Shown: positions 34,077-42,852, counted from the stretch's first letter. The stretch: 64,000 nt of DNA from Paenibacillus sp. EZ-K15 (GCF_002573715.1 NZ_PDHM01000024.1:161726-225725); one strand, 5' to 3'. Numbers and translations: made by a program. The notes: a model not told the origin generated them from the letters alone.

Positions 34077-34811
34077 CTATACTGGCTGAACGTATTCGAG
34101 CGGAGATACCCGGCCATAGGAGGTCTTCGCGCCTTGGAGCGGCGCTGCCCATGCCACGGCATTCGTAATTACCTGCTGAATTTCAGGTTGGTGGTAGGTA
34201 GGGAATGCTTCATGACCCGGTCTAAAATAGAACAGCTTGCCGCGTCCGCGCTTGTAACAGCAGCCACTGCGGAATACCTCGCCACCTTCGAACCAGGAGA
34301 CAAACACCAGTTCATCCGGTGCCGGAATCTCAAAGCGCTCACCGTACATTTCTTCCTGCGGAACCTCGATATATTCTCCAAGTCCGCTAACGATCGGATG
34401 GCTGGGATCGATGACCCACAACCGCTCCTTCTCACCGTCATCGCGCCATTTCAGTGCGCCTGTATTCGTGCCGAGGAGGCGCTGGAAAATCTTCGAGCCG
34501 TGACCGGAATGCAGAACGATAATCCCCATGCCGTCGAGTACGCGCTGACGCACTTTTTCCACGATATCATCCCGCACTTCACCGTGAGCCACATGCCCCC
34601 ACCAGATCAGAACATCCGTTGAAGCGAGCACCTCATCCGTCAGGCCGTGTTCCGGATCATCCAATACGGCGGTGCGCACGAAGAACTGTGCATCCTTTCC
34701 CAGAAAATCGGCAATCGTACGGTGGATGCCTTCAGGGTAAATCTTAGCGATCTGTTCATTATGTCTCTCGTGCCGGTATTCATTCCATACCGTTACATTG
34801 ATATTAGCCAA
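34077..34811 (-). CDS. ThuA-like domain protein
   Basis: 244-residue class I glutamine-amidotransferase-like fold of the ThuA family (trehalose utilisation protein of rhizobia): VTVWNEYRHERHNE at the start, DVLIWWGHVAHGEV, GIIVLHSGHGSKIF (nucleophile position without cysteine), VFVSWFEGGEVFRSG and FYFRPGHEAFPTY. Cytosolic. ThuA is implicated in 3-keto-sugar metabolism; the exact reaction is not settled. Start is TTG (34811) with AGGAGG nine bases upstream. It is divergent from an AraC-type regulator, which likely controls it. Confidence 0.82.
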   Translation of the reverse strand: MANINVTVWNEYRHERHNEQIAKIYPEGIHRTIADFLGKDAQFFVRTAVLDDPEHGLTDEVLASTDVLIWWGHVAHGEVRDDIVEKVRQRVLDGMGIIVLHSGHGSKIFQRLLGTNTGALKWRDDGEKERLWVIDPSHPIVSGLGEYIEVPQEEMYGERFEIPAPDELVFVSWFEGGEVFRSGCCYKRGRGKLFYFRPGHEAFPTYHQPEIQQVITNAVAWAAPLQGAKTSYGRVSPLEYVQPV

Positions 34812-34961
34812 GGGTAATGGCCTCCTTTAATATTGAAATAAAGCGACCTCTTATACATTCATCCCAAGTATAGGCTGTGTTACAATGAACGGGAATGTGT
34901 GAAAGTTACTCTTTTTGTACAAAAGCGACTTCGCGTTTTTTTGGGAGAGAGGGTGGAATTC

Positions 34962-35849
34962 GTGCTATCGATGAACGCTGACTATGTGCCAAGGATCAAA
35001 CTGATGGGATTTGTCTCCTACAAGAACCCCTGGATTCATTTCAAGCGGAACACACACGAGTATATTCTGTATTTCGTGAAAAGCGGCGAGCTTCATATGC
35101 GGGAGAACGACGTTTCCCATGTGCTCAAGAAAGGCGACTTACTGGTCCTTGAACCGCATCTGGACCACGAGGGAACACAGAAACATCCCTGTGACTACTA
35201 CTATATTCATTTTGAACACCCCGATATTCATCAAGCCCCCGAGCGGCCCTTGTCCTTGCTAGCCAAGCAATGGATCATGGGGGAGAACCAAACGGCAGGC
35301 AAAGATGACAGCAGGCAGCTATATTTCCCCAAGACCTGCACGCTAACCCAGAAAAAAAGCCTTCATCACATGTACCATGCCCTCGGCGAAATGCTGCAAC
35401 TGTACAGACGGAAGCACTTTAACCGCAGTTTGACCGCGCTCAAATTCATGGAAATGCTGATCGAGCTGTCCCGTGAGAGCCTGTTCGATGAGCTGGAGAA
35501 GAACAGCCCGCACACCAAGTCCTATATGAAGGTGCATGCGCTGCTCGACTACATCCATGAACATTACGCCGAGAAAATCATCAGCTCGGAGATCGAGCAG
35601 CGATTCGAATGCAACTATGATTACATCAATCGGGTGTTCACTAAGCTTACCGGCCATACGATCATGCGCTATGTGAATCAGGTTCGAATCAATCATGCCA
35701 AGGAGTTAATCGAGGCCACCCACCTCAGCTTTGGGGAGATTGGGTATCTAACCGGCCTGGAGGATCCGTTCTATTTCAGCAAGGTGTTCAAAAAATATGT
35801 CGGTATGTCCCCCAATCAATACTATAAGCAGGTCCGCGAGAAGGAATAA
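34962..35849 (+). CDS. AraC-family transcriptional regulator
   Basis: About 295 residues: N-terminal cupin-like sensing domain (EYILYFVKSGELHMREN, LLVLEPHLDHEGTQ) and C-terminal double helix-turn-helix (about 195-292; FECNYDYINRVFTKLTG, TGLEDPFYFSKVFKKYVGMSPNQYYK). Probably senses a sugar and activates the divergent ThuA-like gene. Start choice: GTG at 34962 has GAGAGGG eight bases upstream; an ATG at 34971 is possible; an in-frame GTG at 34899 lacks a ribosome site. AT-rich promoter region shared with the ThuA-like gene. Confidence 0.86.
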   Translation: MLSMNADYVPRIKLMGFVSYKNPWIHFKRNTHEYILYFVKSGELHMRENDVSHVLKKGDLLVLEPHLDHEGTQKHPCDYYYIHFEHPDIHQAPERPLSLLAKQWIMGENQTAGKDDSRQLYFPKTCTLTQKKSLHHMYHALGEMLQLYRRKHFNRSLTALKFMEMLIELSRESLFDELEKNSPHTKSYMKVHALLDYIHEHYAEKIISSEIEQRFECNYDYINRVFTKLTGHTIMRYVNQVRINHAKELIEATHLSFGEIGYLTGLEDPFYFSKVFKKYVGMSPNQYYKQVREKE

Positions 35850-35896
35850 GGTGAAGTGTACTCGTGGCTAAGCTCACGGTATAAAAGTCGCCCTAT

Positions 35897-36165
35897 TGTG
35901 GATAGTTCCACTGCAAGCGTAACGGCTAACCTCCGGTTTTGGGGATAACCAGTCTCCTCCCACCAGTTAATAGGGAGTTATGCTTGCACTTCTCCACATT
36001 TGTTCACAAACGATGGATAACTACCATGAAATATATAATCGAAATTCGATTTGTGCAGAACGAACGGGGATAATGTTTATAACTCTGTGTATAAAGAACT
36101 TATTCAGGATGTTATGCACAGTCCTTCCGGTGTAAACTAAGCGTCCTTAGTTTGAATTATCCACA
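35897..36165. other. Cluster of DnaA-box-like sites in a gene-free region
   Basis: Within the gene-free interval 35850-36346 there is a perfect DnaA box TTATCCACA (36157-36165), TTATGCACA (36112-36120) and TGTGTATAA (36086-36094), all fitting TTWTNCACA on one strand. A one-mismatch box TGTGGATAG lies at 35897-35905 and several GGGGATAA/TGGATAA variants are nearby. An AATCGAA-A-TTCGATT palindrome lies at 36037-36051, and an inverted repeat GCAAGCGTAAC/GTTATGCTTGC spans 35913-35987. Confidence 0.5.
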
Positions 36166-36215
36166 TGCGTTGATTTGGATTTTTTTGCACTTGAATCCTA
36201 GGGGCAATGGCATAC

Positions 36216-36254
36216 AAAAAGGCGAAGACAAGGAAGCCTCCTCCCTGTCTTCGC
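36216..36254 (-). terminator. Intrinsic terminator of the RNase H gene
   Basis: GCGAAGACA/TGTCTTCGC stem with inner GAGG/CCTC pairing, then CTTTTTG on the minus strand, about 90 bp after the stop. Confidence 0.85.
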
Positions 36255-36346
36255 TTATTGTAAGGTGCCGCCCAGACGCGATAAATACGTTGCTATAAAA
36301 CTACGGCTTTATACAACTTCGGACGTTTCCCTTCTGTAATCCCTCT

Positions 36347-37009
36347 TTATTTGCGCCCGTAATCGGCCTTAATCTCTCCCCAGCTCTTCGTTTGCCATTT
36401 CAGCACCTTGTTCTCATATGTATTGGTTCGAAGCCAGTGCTCGGCCCGGTCCACCAGATCCCAGATTTCTTGGGTTGACGCATCGCGCGGAAGCGTGGTG
36501 GCTACCTTCTTCTGCTTCAGCCATTTGAGTGCATTCATGGAATCGCTGTACACCGTTTTGGTGCTGCCCATTTTCTTCAGGTAAGCCAGCGCGTGGACGA
36601 TGGCCAGAAACTCACCGAGATTGTTCGTTCCCTTCGAAATTGGTCCGCACGAGAACAGAATATCTCCTGTCTGCGTATCCACGCCTTTATACTCGACGGG
36701 TCCCGGGTTTCCCCGCGTCCCCACATCTACGGAGATGCTGTCATAATCGATCTCACCCGGTTCTTCGGCGGCAGATGCGCTGCTGCGCTTATAGCTCTTG
36801 GAACCTGAGCTGCCGGGCTTGCTTCCGGACTGCTGCCCCCAGTAATTTTTATAACCTGCCGCATAAGCCTGTTCCGCTTCGCTTCGGGATTCGAACGCCT
36901 TGAACTTCGCACCTGTAAACTGATTGACCTGCTGTTGGCATTCGCCCCAGCTTGTATAAATTCCGGGCACTTTACCTACCCAGACCACATAATATTTTTG
37001 CTTCGCCAT
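36347..37009 (-). CDS. rnhA: Ribonuclease H1 with N-terminal hybrid-binding domain
   Basis: 220 residues: N-terminal RHBD (viroplasmin-like; YYVVWVGKVPGIYTSWGECQ split, about 4-48), a Ser/Gly-rich linker (60-85) and the RNase H catalytic domain (about 88-220). Active-site residues Asp95 (VDVGTRGN), Glu133 (NNLGEFLA), Asp156 (YSDSMNA) and Asp216 (WGEIKADYGRK) match B. halodurans RNase H1. It degrades RNA in RNA-DNA hybrids such as R-loops. Start ATG at 37009, with another ATG immediately before it, after GGAGG. Confidence 0.93.
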   Translation of the reverse strand: MAKQKYYVVWVGKVPGIYTSWGECQQQVNQFTGAKFKAFESRSEAEQAYAAGYKNYWGQQSGSKPGSSGSKSYKRSSASAAEEPGEIDYDSISVDVGTRGNPGPVEYKGVDTQTGDILFSCGPISKGTNNLGEFLAIVHALAYLKKMGSTKTVYSDSMNALKWLKQKKVATTLPRDASTQEIWDLVDRAEHWLRTNTYENKVLKWQTKSWGEIKADYGRK

Positions 37010-37037
37010 CATAAACCTCCATTCCGAACTAACCTCT

Positions 37038-37262
37038 CTAGCGTACTATATCACATCCTCCGAAACCAACAAAAAAAGCGCCATCGTCTCCGATCCGCTT
37101 TCTGTGCTTGATCTTATTCAATTGTTCCTGTTTTGTCGGCTTCACTCTCACATGCTGTGACAGCGCACTATAATCTTCGTTGGTCTTTCTCATCGAGACG
37201 GCTAACCATGTTCCGGCACGTTCCGCTTTGCGGAGCGATTTTTGCGTTTTGGTACGGGCCAT
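37038..37262 (-). CDS. Small basic hypothetical protein
   Basis: 74 residues, strongly basic, with ARTKTQKSLRKAERAGTW at the start and TKQEQLNKIKHRKR in the middle. This TK-x3-KxKHRKR pattern recalls small Bacillales proteins of the YqkK kind, but I do not recognise it with certainty. Possibly RNA- or ribosome-binding. ATG at 37262 follows AAGGAG with ten bases between. It precedes the RNase H gene by 28 bp, so the two may be co-transcribed. Confidence 0.6.
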   Translation of the reverse strand: MARTKTQKSLRKAERAGTWLAVSMRKTNEDYSALSQHVRVKPTKQEQLNKIKHRKRIGDDGAFFVGFGGCDIVR

Positions 37263-37463
37263 GAGGCTCACACTCCTTGTATTATGGGATTTCCTATATT
37301 GTACGGCAAAATGGAGGGGAATGGAACAACAGCCGGTCAGGTTCCGGCCACTATTTCATTTTCCGACTCATCCGATATCTCTTCTCCTTCTTCATAAAAC
37401 CTATGATATAATACGGAATCATTGGAGAATAGATCCCAAACAGACAGGAGGAGTTGAACCGAT

Positions 37464-38417
37464 ATGAAACTGGAGCGGCTCATATCCATGATTTACATGC
37501 TGCTGAACAACGAGATCCTGTCCGCGTCTGCCCTGGCAGAGAAATATAACGTATCCCAAAGAACCATATACCGCGACATCGATGCGATCTGCGCAGCCGG
37601 CATTCCGGTTGTATCGTATCAAGGGGTGAACGGCGGGTATGGCATTATGGAGCAATACAAGATGGACAAAAGCTTGCTCGGCTCCTACGATGTCAGCGCC
37701 CTGATCACCATCCTGCACAGCATGTCAACGGTGTTTGAGGATGAACGGGCCATGGATACTATTCAGCGTCTGCAGACCATAGACCGTTCCGGCAACTCCG
37801 CATCGCAGGGATTGTCCATGGATATCGGGAGCTGGCGCTCTTACAACGAAAGCCTCCGTCTCCTTCGCCGCGCCATTACCGACAAGCATGTGATCTCCTT
37901 TCAATACATAAGCGCCAAGAATGAACGCATTCGCCGTAAAATCGAACCTCTGCGACTCATGTATAAATTCGGATCCTGGTATTTGTACGGCTTCTGCAGA
38001 ACCAGAGCCGATTACCGCGAATTCCGGATTTCGAGAATGTCGGAGCTGTCCCCATCCGCCGAGCCCTTTCAACACCAGCATTCAGAGGAGCACACGCACG
38101 GGCCCCATCTTCAAGAGCAGAATCCGTACCACCGAGGGGAGCAGCATACCTGGGAGCCTTCACCCGATGCGATAGAAGTCATCCTTCACGTATCCCCCCG
38201 GGCCTTGGCCAAAGCGATGGATCGTTTCTATGATGTGCAGCGGGAATTTCATGAGGACGGCTCGCTCCGTCTCACGTTCAAGGTCGAACATCCGGATTCC
38301 TGGTGGTTCTGGTCTACCCTGCTGAGCTTTGGCGAGGATATCGAGATCATTGAGCCCGCTGACTTAAGGACGCGCATGCAATCCAAATTAGAAAAAATGC
38401 TGAAGGTTTACGCATAA
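37464..38417 (+). CDS. WYL-domain transcriptional regulator (YafY-like)
   Basis: 317 residues: N-terminal helix-turn-helix of DeoR/HTH_11 type (SASALAEKYNVSQRTIYRDIDAI), central WYL domain (about 135-195; RRAITDKHVISFQYIS, FGSWYLYGFCRTR, FRISRMSEL) and a C-terminal WCX extension. A His-rich stretch (about 210-235) interrupts it. WYL domains bind nucleic acid or small ligands. ATG follows AGGAGGAG. The hairpin that starts at its stop codon separates it from the DinB gene. Confidence 0.88.
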   Translation: MKLERLISMIYMLLNNEILSASALAEKYNVSQRTIYRDIDAICAAGIPVVSYQGVNGGYGIMEQYKMDKSLLGSYDVSALITILHSMSTVFEDERAMDTIQRLQTIDRSGNSASQGLSMDIGSWRSYNESLRLLRRAITDKHVISFQYISAKNERIRRKIEPLRLMYKFGSWYLYGFCRTRADYREFRISRMSELSPSAEPFQHQHSEEHTHGPHLQEQNPYHRGEQHTWEPSPDAIEVILHVSPRALAKAMDRFYDVQREFHEDGSLRLTFKVEHPDSWWFWSTLLSFGEDIEIIEPADLRTRMQSKLEKMLKVYA

Positions 38418-38445
38418 GTATGACAGTCCGCTGTCATACTTTTTT
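38418..38445 (+). terminator. Intrinsic terminator after the WYL regulator
   Basis: Perfect GTATGACAG-TCCG-CTGTCATAC hairpin followed by TTTTTT, starting at the base after the stop codon. Confidence 0.88.
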
Positions 38446-38499
38446 ATTTACAATGTTCCCAAGAAAGCAAAAACGAAGAAGCCAAAGGGGACGATCACG

Positions 38500-39021
38500 A
38501 TGAACTATCCTGTCAAAATGTATGAGTACCATGTATGGGCCAACCAAGCGATATTCAACCGCCTGCTGGAGCTGCCGGGCGAATTGTACAATCAGAAAAT
38601 AACGAGCATTTTCCCAACTGTATCCGAAGCGTTGATTCACATCTACACGGCGGATCTCGGATGGATGAACATTTTGTCCGGAATGGACATGAACCATGCT
38701 TTAGCGGAGGCCTTCCAGCTCCGAGACGAGCTTGAGTCCATTTCACTGGAGAGCCTAAACCTCCGGTTTATCGAGCTGTCAGAGCGATTCACGGCTTTTC
38801 TCAGTCAAAACCCTGACTTGGAACGGATCATCCGATTGGATAATCCTTATGCCGGGATCCGGGATACCCGTCTGTCCGAGATTATGCTTCATGTCGTGAA
38901 CCACGGCACTTACCATCGTGGAAAAATTGCCGCCATGATGCGCCAGCTCGGAAGCTCCTCCGCGATGACCGACTACGCTTTTTTTTGGTACCAGAGTGAG
39001 CAGGAGTTGGTTCTTACCTGA
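38500..39021 (+). CDS. DinB-family protein
   Basis: 173-residue four-helix-bundle protein of the DinB/YfiT metalloenzyme superfamily. Metal-binding histidines can be placed at the helix positions of YEYHVWANQAIFNRL, SEALIHIYTADLGW and HVVNHGTYHRGKIAAMMRQLG. Members are thiol- or damage-related metal-dependent transferases; the substrate here is unknown. ATG follows AAAGGGGAC. A WYL regulator lies just upstream and may control it. Confidence 0.86.
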   Translation: MNYPVKMYEYHVWANQAIFNRLLELPGELYNQKITSIFPTVSEALIHIYTADLGWMNILSGMDMNHALAEAFQLRDELESISLESLNLRFIELSERFTAFLSQNPDLERIIRLDNPYAGIRDTRLSEIMLHVVNHGTYHRGKIAAMMRQLGSSSAMTDYAFFWYQSEQELVLT

Positions 39022-39106
39022 ATGACTCGAACCATAGCGGCAATCGCCCCCCGCCCCTGATCCAGAAATTCGATACCGGGTATTAGGCCGGCAAATACCG
39101 CACCCC

Positions 39107-39143
39107 AAAAAGCCTGCTCCAGAACCGGGTTCCAAAGCAGGCC
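39107..39143 (-). terminator. Terminator of the ehu-ect-yebE operon
   Basis: GCCTGCT/AGCAGGC stem with inner AACC/GGTT pairing, then TTTTTGGGG on the minus strand, 18 bp after the yebE stop. Confidence 0.88.
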
Positions 39144-39160
39144 TTCCTATTAAATATGTT

Positions 39161-39697
39161 CTACAATTTCAATTTGCGTCCTTCCGTCAATCGTACCCAG
39201 AAGCCGCCTTTGAAACTTTTCGGTTCATGGGAGATAATGAACGCCTGCGGCGACATTTTGGATAGTGACTCCATCAACCGCCGCTCGTTCTTCCGTTTCA
39301 CAAGCACTTGAAGCACGAGCCGTTTGCCATCCTTGCCGTCCGCTTCCCAGGCCGTCACGCCATATCCCTTCTCCCGCAGGTTCATCGCCAGGTTCGTCTC
39401 AACGGAATTGACAATGACCTGTACCACGATGTACCCGAGGGCCAGATATTCCTCAATCCGGCTGCCGGCATACACACCAAGGCCGAAGCCCAGGCAATAG
39501 GCCGCCATATTAAAGGGATTGTCCAGATTTTGCAGGACGAGATTGAGTCCGAACAAGTAAACGAATACCTCCAGCATGGCCAGAAGGGAGGCAATCCCCC
39601 TTCTGCCTTTGATCATCAGAATCAGCCGCAGCGAAAAGATCGAGACATAGACTACGTTGATGCCGATGATGGAACCGATAAGTGTCAGCGAGATCAT
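39161..39697 (-). CDS. yebE: DUF2179 membrane protein (YebE/UPF0316 family)
   Basis: 178 residues: three N-terminal membrane helices (about 1-85) and a soluble DUF2179 domain (about 95-178; TNLAMNLREKGYGVTAWEADGKDG split, FIISHEPKSFKGGFW). Its ATG overlaps the ectD stop as ATGA, so translation is coupled and it belongs to the ectoine operon. The function of YebE is not known; DUF2179 domains also end YitT proteins and are suspected ligand sensors. In this setting it could sense or regulate osmotic state (inference). Confidence 0.84.
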   Translation of the reverse strand: MISLTLIGSIIGINVVYVSIFSLRLILMIKGRRGIASLLAMLEVFVYLFGLNLVLQNLDNPFNMAAYCLGFGLGVYAGSRIEEYLALGYIVVQVIVNSVETNLAMNLREKGYGVTAWEADGKDGKRLVLQVLVKRKNERRLMESLSKMSPQAFIISHEPKSFKGGFWVRLTEGRKLKL

Positions 39698-40602
39698 AGA
39701 GAATCACGGGTAGCGATATACTCCGGTCGTGGGCTCTGACCCGAATACGGCTGTTTGACCCTATTCTCTACGCTGTTATAGACCATAAAGATATTGCTGC
39801 GCGGCATCGGCGTAATGTTGCTGTTCGAACCGTGCATAATGTTGCAGTCAAAAATCACGATTGAGCCCGCTTTGCCGACCGGCGTGTCGATACCACTTTT
39901 CTGCACCATGCGTGTCAGGCTGTCATGATCTGGAACGCCGTACTCCTGCTTGCGCAGAGAATCCTTGAAATGATTCTCAGGCGTTTGGCCGATGCAGGCC
40001 ACGAATTCCTTATGCGACCCAGGCACAACCATAAGCGGTCCGTTATAAGGATAGTTATCCTCCAGGGCAATGGAGCAGCTCAACGCTCTCATGCGCGGCA
40101 TGCCATCCTCGACATGCCACGTTTCGAAATCGGAGTGCCAATAGAACTCCTTGCCCGTGAAGCCCGGCTTGTAATTAATTCGGGATTGATGGATATACGT
40201 CTCGCCTCCCAAGAGGTATTCCATAATCGCCAGGAGTCTCGGATGCTGGGATAGCTTCTTGAACACTTCATGGCTCTCATGCACCGCGAATACCGACCGC
40301 ACTTCGTTCCCGCCCGGCTCCCGGATCACTTCATCCTTGTCCGATTCTCTTGCCGTTACCTGCAAACTGCGGGCTTCCGCCTGATATTTCGACAGCTCCT
40401 CTCGACCAAAGAAGTCTTCCAGGAATAAATATCCGTTACGCTCATAGAAGTCGGATTGCTCCTGCGTTAACGCAGCATCCGGACTCCATTCGGAATGAAC
40501 GACAGGATCCTGTCTCTTTAGTATTCGGGGCTCCGCATGCACTCTTGAAGGATAAACGTCCAGTTCTTTTTCCTGAAGGGCCGACACATGATTATTAATC
40601 AT
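39694..40602 (-). CDS. ectD: Ectoine hydroxylase
   Basis: 302-residue Fe(II)/2-oxoglutarate dioxygenase that converts ectoine to 5-hydroxyectoine. Iron ligands His156 and Asp158 (FYWHSDFETWHVEDGMPRMR region, the EctD signature) and His257 (IMHGSNSN) are present, together with the substrate-binding HQSRINYKPGF. Length is typical. ATG follows AAGGAG. It follows ectC by 14 bp and overlaps yebE by four bases. Confidence 0.96.
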   Translation of the reverse strand: MINNHVSALQEKELDVYPSRVHAEPRILKRQDPVVHSEWSPDAALTQEQSDFYERNGYLFLEDFFGREELSKYQAEARSLQVTARESDKDEVIREPGGNEVRSVFAVHESHEVFKKLSQHPRLLAIMEYLLGGETYIHQSRINYKPGFTGKEFYWHSDFETWHVEDGMPRMRALSCSIALEDNYPYNGPLMVVPGSHKEFVACIGQTPENHFKDSLRKQEYGVPDHDSLTRMVQKSGIDTPVGKAGSIVIFDCNIMHGSNSNITPMPRSNIFMVYNSVENRVKQPYSGQSPRPEYIATRDSL

Positions 40603-40616
40603 CGCATATCATCTCC

Positions 40617-41009
40617 TTAGCCTGAAATTGGGGCGAGCAGCGGGTAGGTTCCTTCCTCATCGTGAACTTCAGCACCGGTAAGCGGCGGATTGAATACGCA
40701 GACCATCCGCATCTGCGAACGGGCTCTCAAATAATGCTTCTCGTGACCGTCCAGCGCGTACATCATCCCTGGGGATATCGAATAGGTCTCGCCGCCGACA
40801 ACCTCGATTTCCCCTTCGCCTTCGATGCAGTACACGGCTTCGACGTGGTTTTTGTACCAGATCAGCGTCTCCGTTCCGGCCTTGATGAGGGTATCATTGA
40901 GAGAGAAACCCATGCCGTCCTTGGTGAGCAGCAGCCTTCTCGAATTCCATGTCTTGGTATCGATATCGTCCTTGGTATCCACGATCTCTTCCAAATGTTT
41001 AACAATCAT
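40617..41009 (-). CDS. ectC: Ectoine synthase
   Basis: 130-residue cupin that cyclises N-gamma-acetyl-diaminobutyrate to ectoine. Motifs: WNSRRLLLTKDGMGFS, GTETLIWYKNHVEAVYCIEGEGE, ISPGMMYALDGHEKHYLRA and RMVCVFNPPLTGAEVHDEEG, all typical of EctC. The ATG overlaps the ectB stop as ATGA after GAGGAGAGG. Confidence 0.97.
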   Translation of the reverse strand: MIVKHLEEIVDTKDDIDTKTWNSRRLLLTKDGMGFSLNDTLIKAGTETLIWYKNHVEAVYCIEGEGEIEVVGGETYSISPGMMYALDGHEKHYLRARSQMRMVCVFNPPLTGAEVHDEEGTYPLLAPISG

Positions 41010-42298
41010 GACAACCTCTCCTCTGCAGCTAATTGTTTCATACTGTTCTCAAATATCCCCAATCCCTGTGTCAATGTGTTCATTTCAATCGTCAGCGGCG
41101 GCATCAGCTTTGCCACTTCGCTGTGCGGACCCGACGTTTCCATAATCAATCCTTGCTCGAAAGCGATCTCGGACAGTCTGCCTGCGAGCTCCGACTTAGC
41201 AAAAGCAACCCCCTGAATCATGCCTCTGCCGCGAATTTCGCCGACGAACTGGGGGTAATCCTTCACAACGCCTTCCAATGATTGGCGAATCCGATTCTCC
41301 CTAATGCCGATATCGAGCTGGAAATCTTTCGTTTTCCAATAATTCAGCGCTTCGGCTGCGGCAACGAATCCGAGATTATTGCCCCGGAAGGTACCGTTGT
41401 GCTCCCCCGGCTCCCATATATCGATCTCCGGCTTGATCAGCGTAATCGCCATCGGCAAGCCAAAGCCGCCAATCGATTTCGAGAGACATATGATATCCGG
41501 CTCAATTTCGGCATCATCAAAACTAAAGAACGGCCCGGTTCTGCCGCAGCCCATCTGGATATCATCCAAAATAAGCAGCATCCCCTTATCCTTGCAGATG
41601 CGCGTCAGCTTCTGCAGCCATTCCCGGCTGGCGGCGTTCAATCCGCCTTCCCCCTGCACCGCCTCGACGATCACCGCAGCCGGAAGCGGAATGCCGCTTC
41701 CCGGATCATCCAGAAGCTTCTCCATATATGCCATCGTATCCACGTCATCGCCAAAGTAACCGTCATAAGGCATAAATACCGAATGGCTCAGATCCACGCC
41801 TGCGCCTTGGCGTTTGAAGGAATTGCCGGTAACCGCCAGCGATCCCAGCGACATGCCATGAAAGGCATTCGTGAAGCACAATACGGTACTGCGCCCCGTC
41901 ACTTTGCGGGCGATTTTGAGCGCTGCCTCTACGGCATTCGTTCCGGTCGGACCGGGAAACATCACTTTGTGATCCCACCCGCGCGGCTTCAGGATGACCT
42001 CCTGAAATCGGGTCAGAAACGTTTCCTTTGCATCCGTAGCCATATCCAGACTATGCGTGACGCCGTCCTTCAGCATGTAGTCGACCAGCTTCTCGCGAAT
42101 CCTCTCATTGTTATGTCCGTAATTTAAAGCACCTGCTCCCGCAAAAAAATCAATGTATTCATTGCCCTGCGTATCCCACAGCTTCGCATTCCGGGCCTTG
42201 TCGAAAACGGTCTGAAAACTCCGGCAATAACTTCTTACTTCCGATTCCAGCTTGTTAAACACAGTAAGCTTCGGTTTCTCCATGACTTGGTTGTCCAT
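41006..42298 (-). CDS. ectB: Diaminobutyrate-2-oxoglutarate transaminase
   Basis: 430-residue class III PLP aminotransferase that makes 2,4-diaminobutyrate from aspartate semialdehyde with glutamate as donor. PLP lysine is Lys274 (CLSKSIGGFGLPMA), with FFAGAGALNYGHNN, FPGPTGTNAVEAALK, TNAFHGMSLGSLAVTG and LILDDIQMGCGRTG upstream. The ATG at 42298 follows GGAGGGAACT; 14 further in-frame codons would overlap ectA. Gap to ectA is 16 bp. Confidence 0.96.
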   Translation of the reverse strand: MDNQVMEKPKLTVFNKLESEVRSYCRSFQTVFDKARNAKLWDTQGNEYIDFFAGAGALNYGHNNERIREKLVDYMLKDGVTHSLDMATDAKETFLTRFQEVILKPRGWDHKVMFPGPTGTNAVEAALKIARKVTGRSTVLCFTNAFHGMSLGSLAVTGNSFKRQGAGVDLSHSVFMPYDGYFGDDVDTMAYMEKLLDDPGSGIPLPAAVIVEAVQGEGGLNAASREWLQKLTRICKDKGMLLILDDIQMGCGRTGPFFSFDDAEIEPDIICLSKSIGGFGLPMAITLIKPEIDIWEPGEHNGTFRGNNLGFVAAAEALNYWKTKDFQLDIGIRENRIRQSLEGVVKDYPQFVGEIRGRGMIQGVAFAKSELAGRLSEIAFEQGLIMETSGPHSEVAKLMPPLTIEMNTLTQGLGIFENSMKQLAAEERLS

Positions 42299-42314
42299 AG
42301 TTCCCTCCATTTGT

Positions 42315-42827
42315 TTAAATGTCATTGAAAAAGGGGCCAATCACGAATAACGGCTCATCTTCATGAGATGTCCCATCGGGGAACATTTCTGCTCCATAAC
42401 CTACGGTTACGGTGCTGGGAATGGATTTCTCCTCGGCATAACCGAGAAACAAACGACGGGACGCCATGTTGCTCGGCGATACCGTAGCTTCAATATAACG
42501 GACACCATGGCATGCCTTCTGATTCATGAGACCTGTCAGCATCGCCTTGGCAATGCCTTGCCTCCGATGCGAATTAGCAACGGCAACTTGCCATACGAAC
42601 AGCGTCTCCGGATTACGAGGAGAACGGAAGGCGGAAATAAAACCGATGATATCTCCTTCATGCTCGGCGATCATGCAGGTATCATGGAAGTAATCTCCAA
42701 GCATCATATAGCAATAAGGGGAGTTCAAATCAAGCGATCCGGTATCGCGTATGAGCTCCCACACCCGGGTGCCATCCCGTGCTTCCGGTCTTCGGTAAAC
42801 AATTTTGGTTTCGGTATCCACAGCCAT
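42315..42827 (-). CDS. ectA: L-2,4-diaminobutyrate acetyltransferase
   Basis: 170-residue GNAT acetyltransferase, first dedicated enzyme of ectoine synthesis. Motifs: RDTGSLDLNSPYCYMMLGDYF, characteristic of EctA, and the acetyl-CoA loop SHRRQGIAKAML, then IEATVSPSN and SRRLFLGYA. ATG at 42827 is preceded by AGAGGTG; a TTG three codons earlier overlaps the ribosome site. It follows ehuA by 25 bp. Confidence 0.96.
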   Translation of the reverse strand: MAVDTETKIVYRRPEARDGTRVWELIRDTGSLDLNSPYCYMMLGDYFHDTCMIAEHEGDIIGFISAFRSPRNPETLFVWQVAVANSHRRQGIAKAMLTGLMNQKACHGVRYIEATVSPSNMASRRLFLGYAEEKSIPSTVTVGYGAEMFPDGTSHEDEPLFVIGPFFNDI

Positions 42828-42852
42828 TCTATACAATCACCTCTTTCCAGAA

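Noticed and set aside
35850..36346. Replication origin
   Set aside because: DnaA-like boxes are present, but there is no dnaA, dnaN or AT-rich unwinding element beside them; reported only as a DnaA-box cluster.
41282..42127. 281-codon plus-strand open frame
   Set aside because: Antisense to ectB, whose motifs and operon position are certain.
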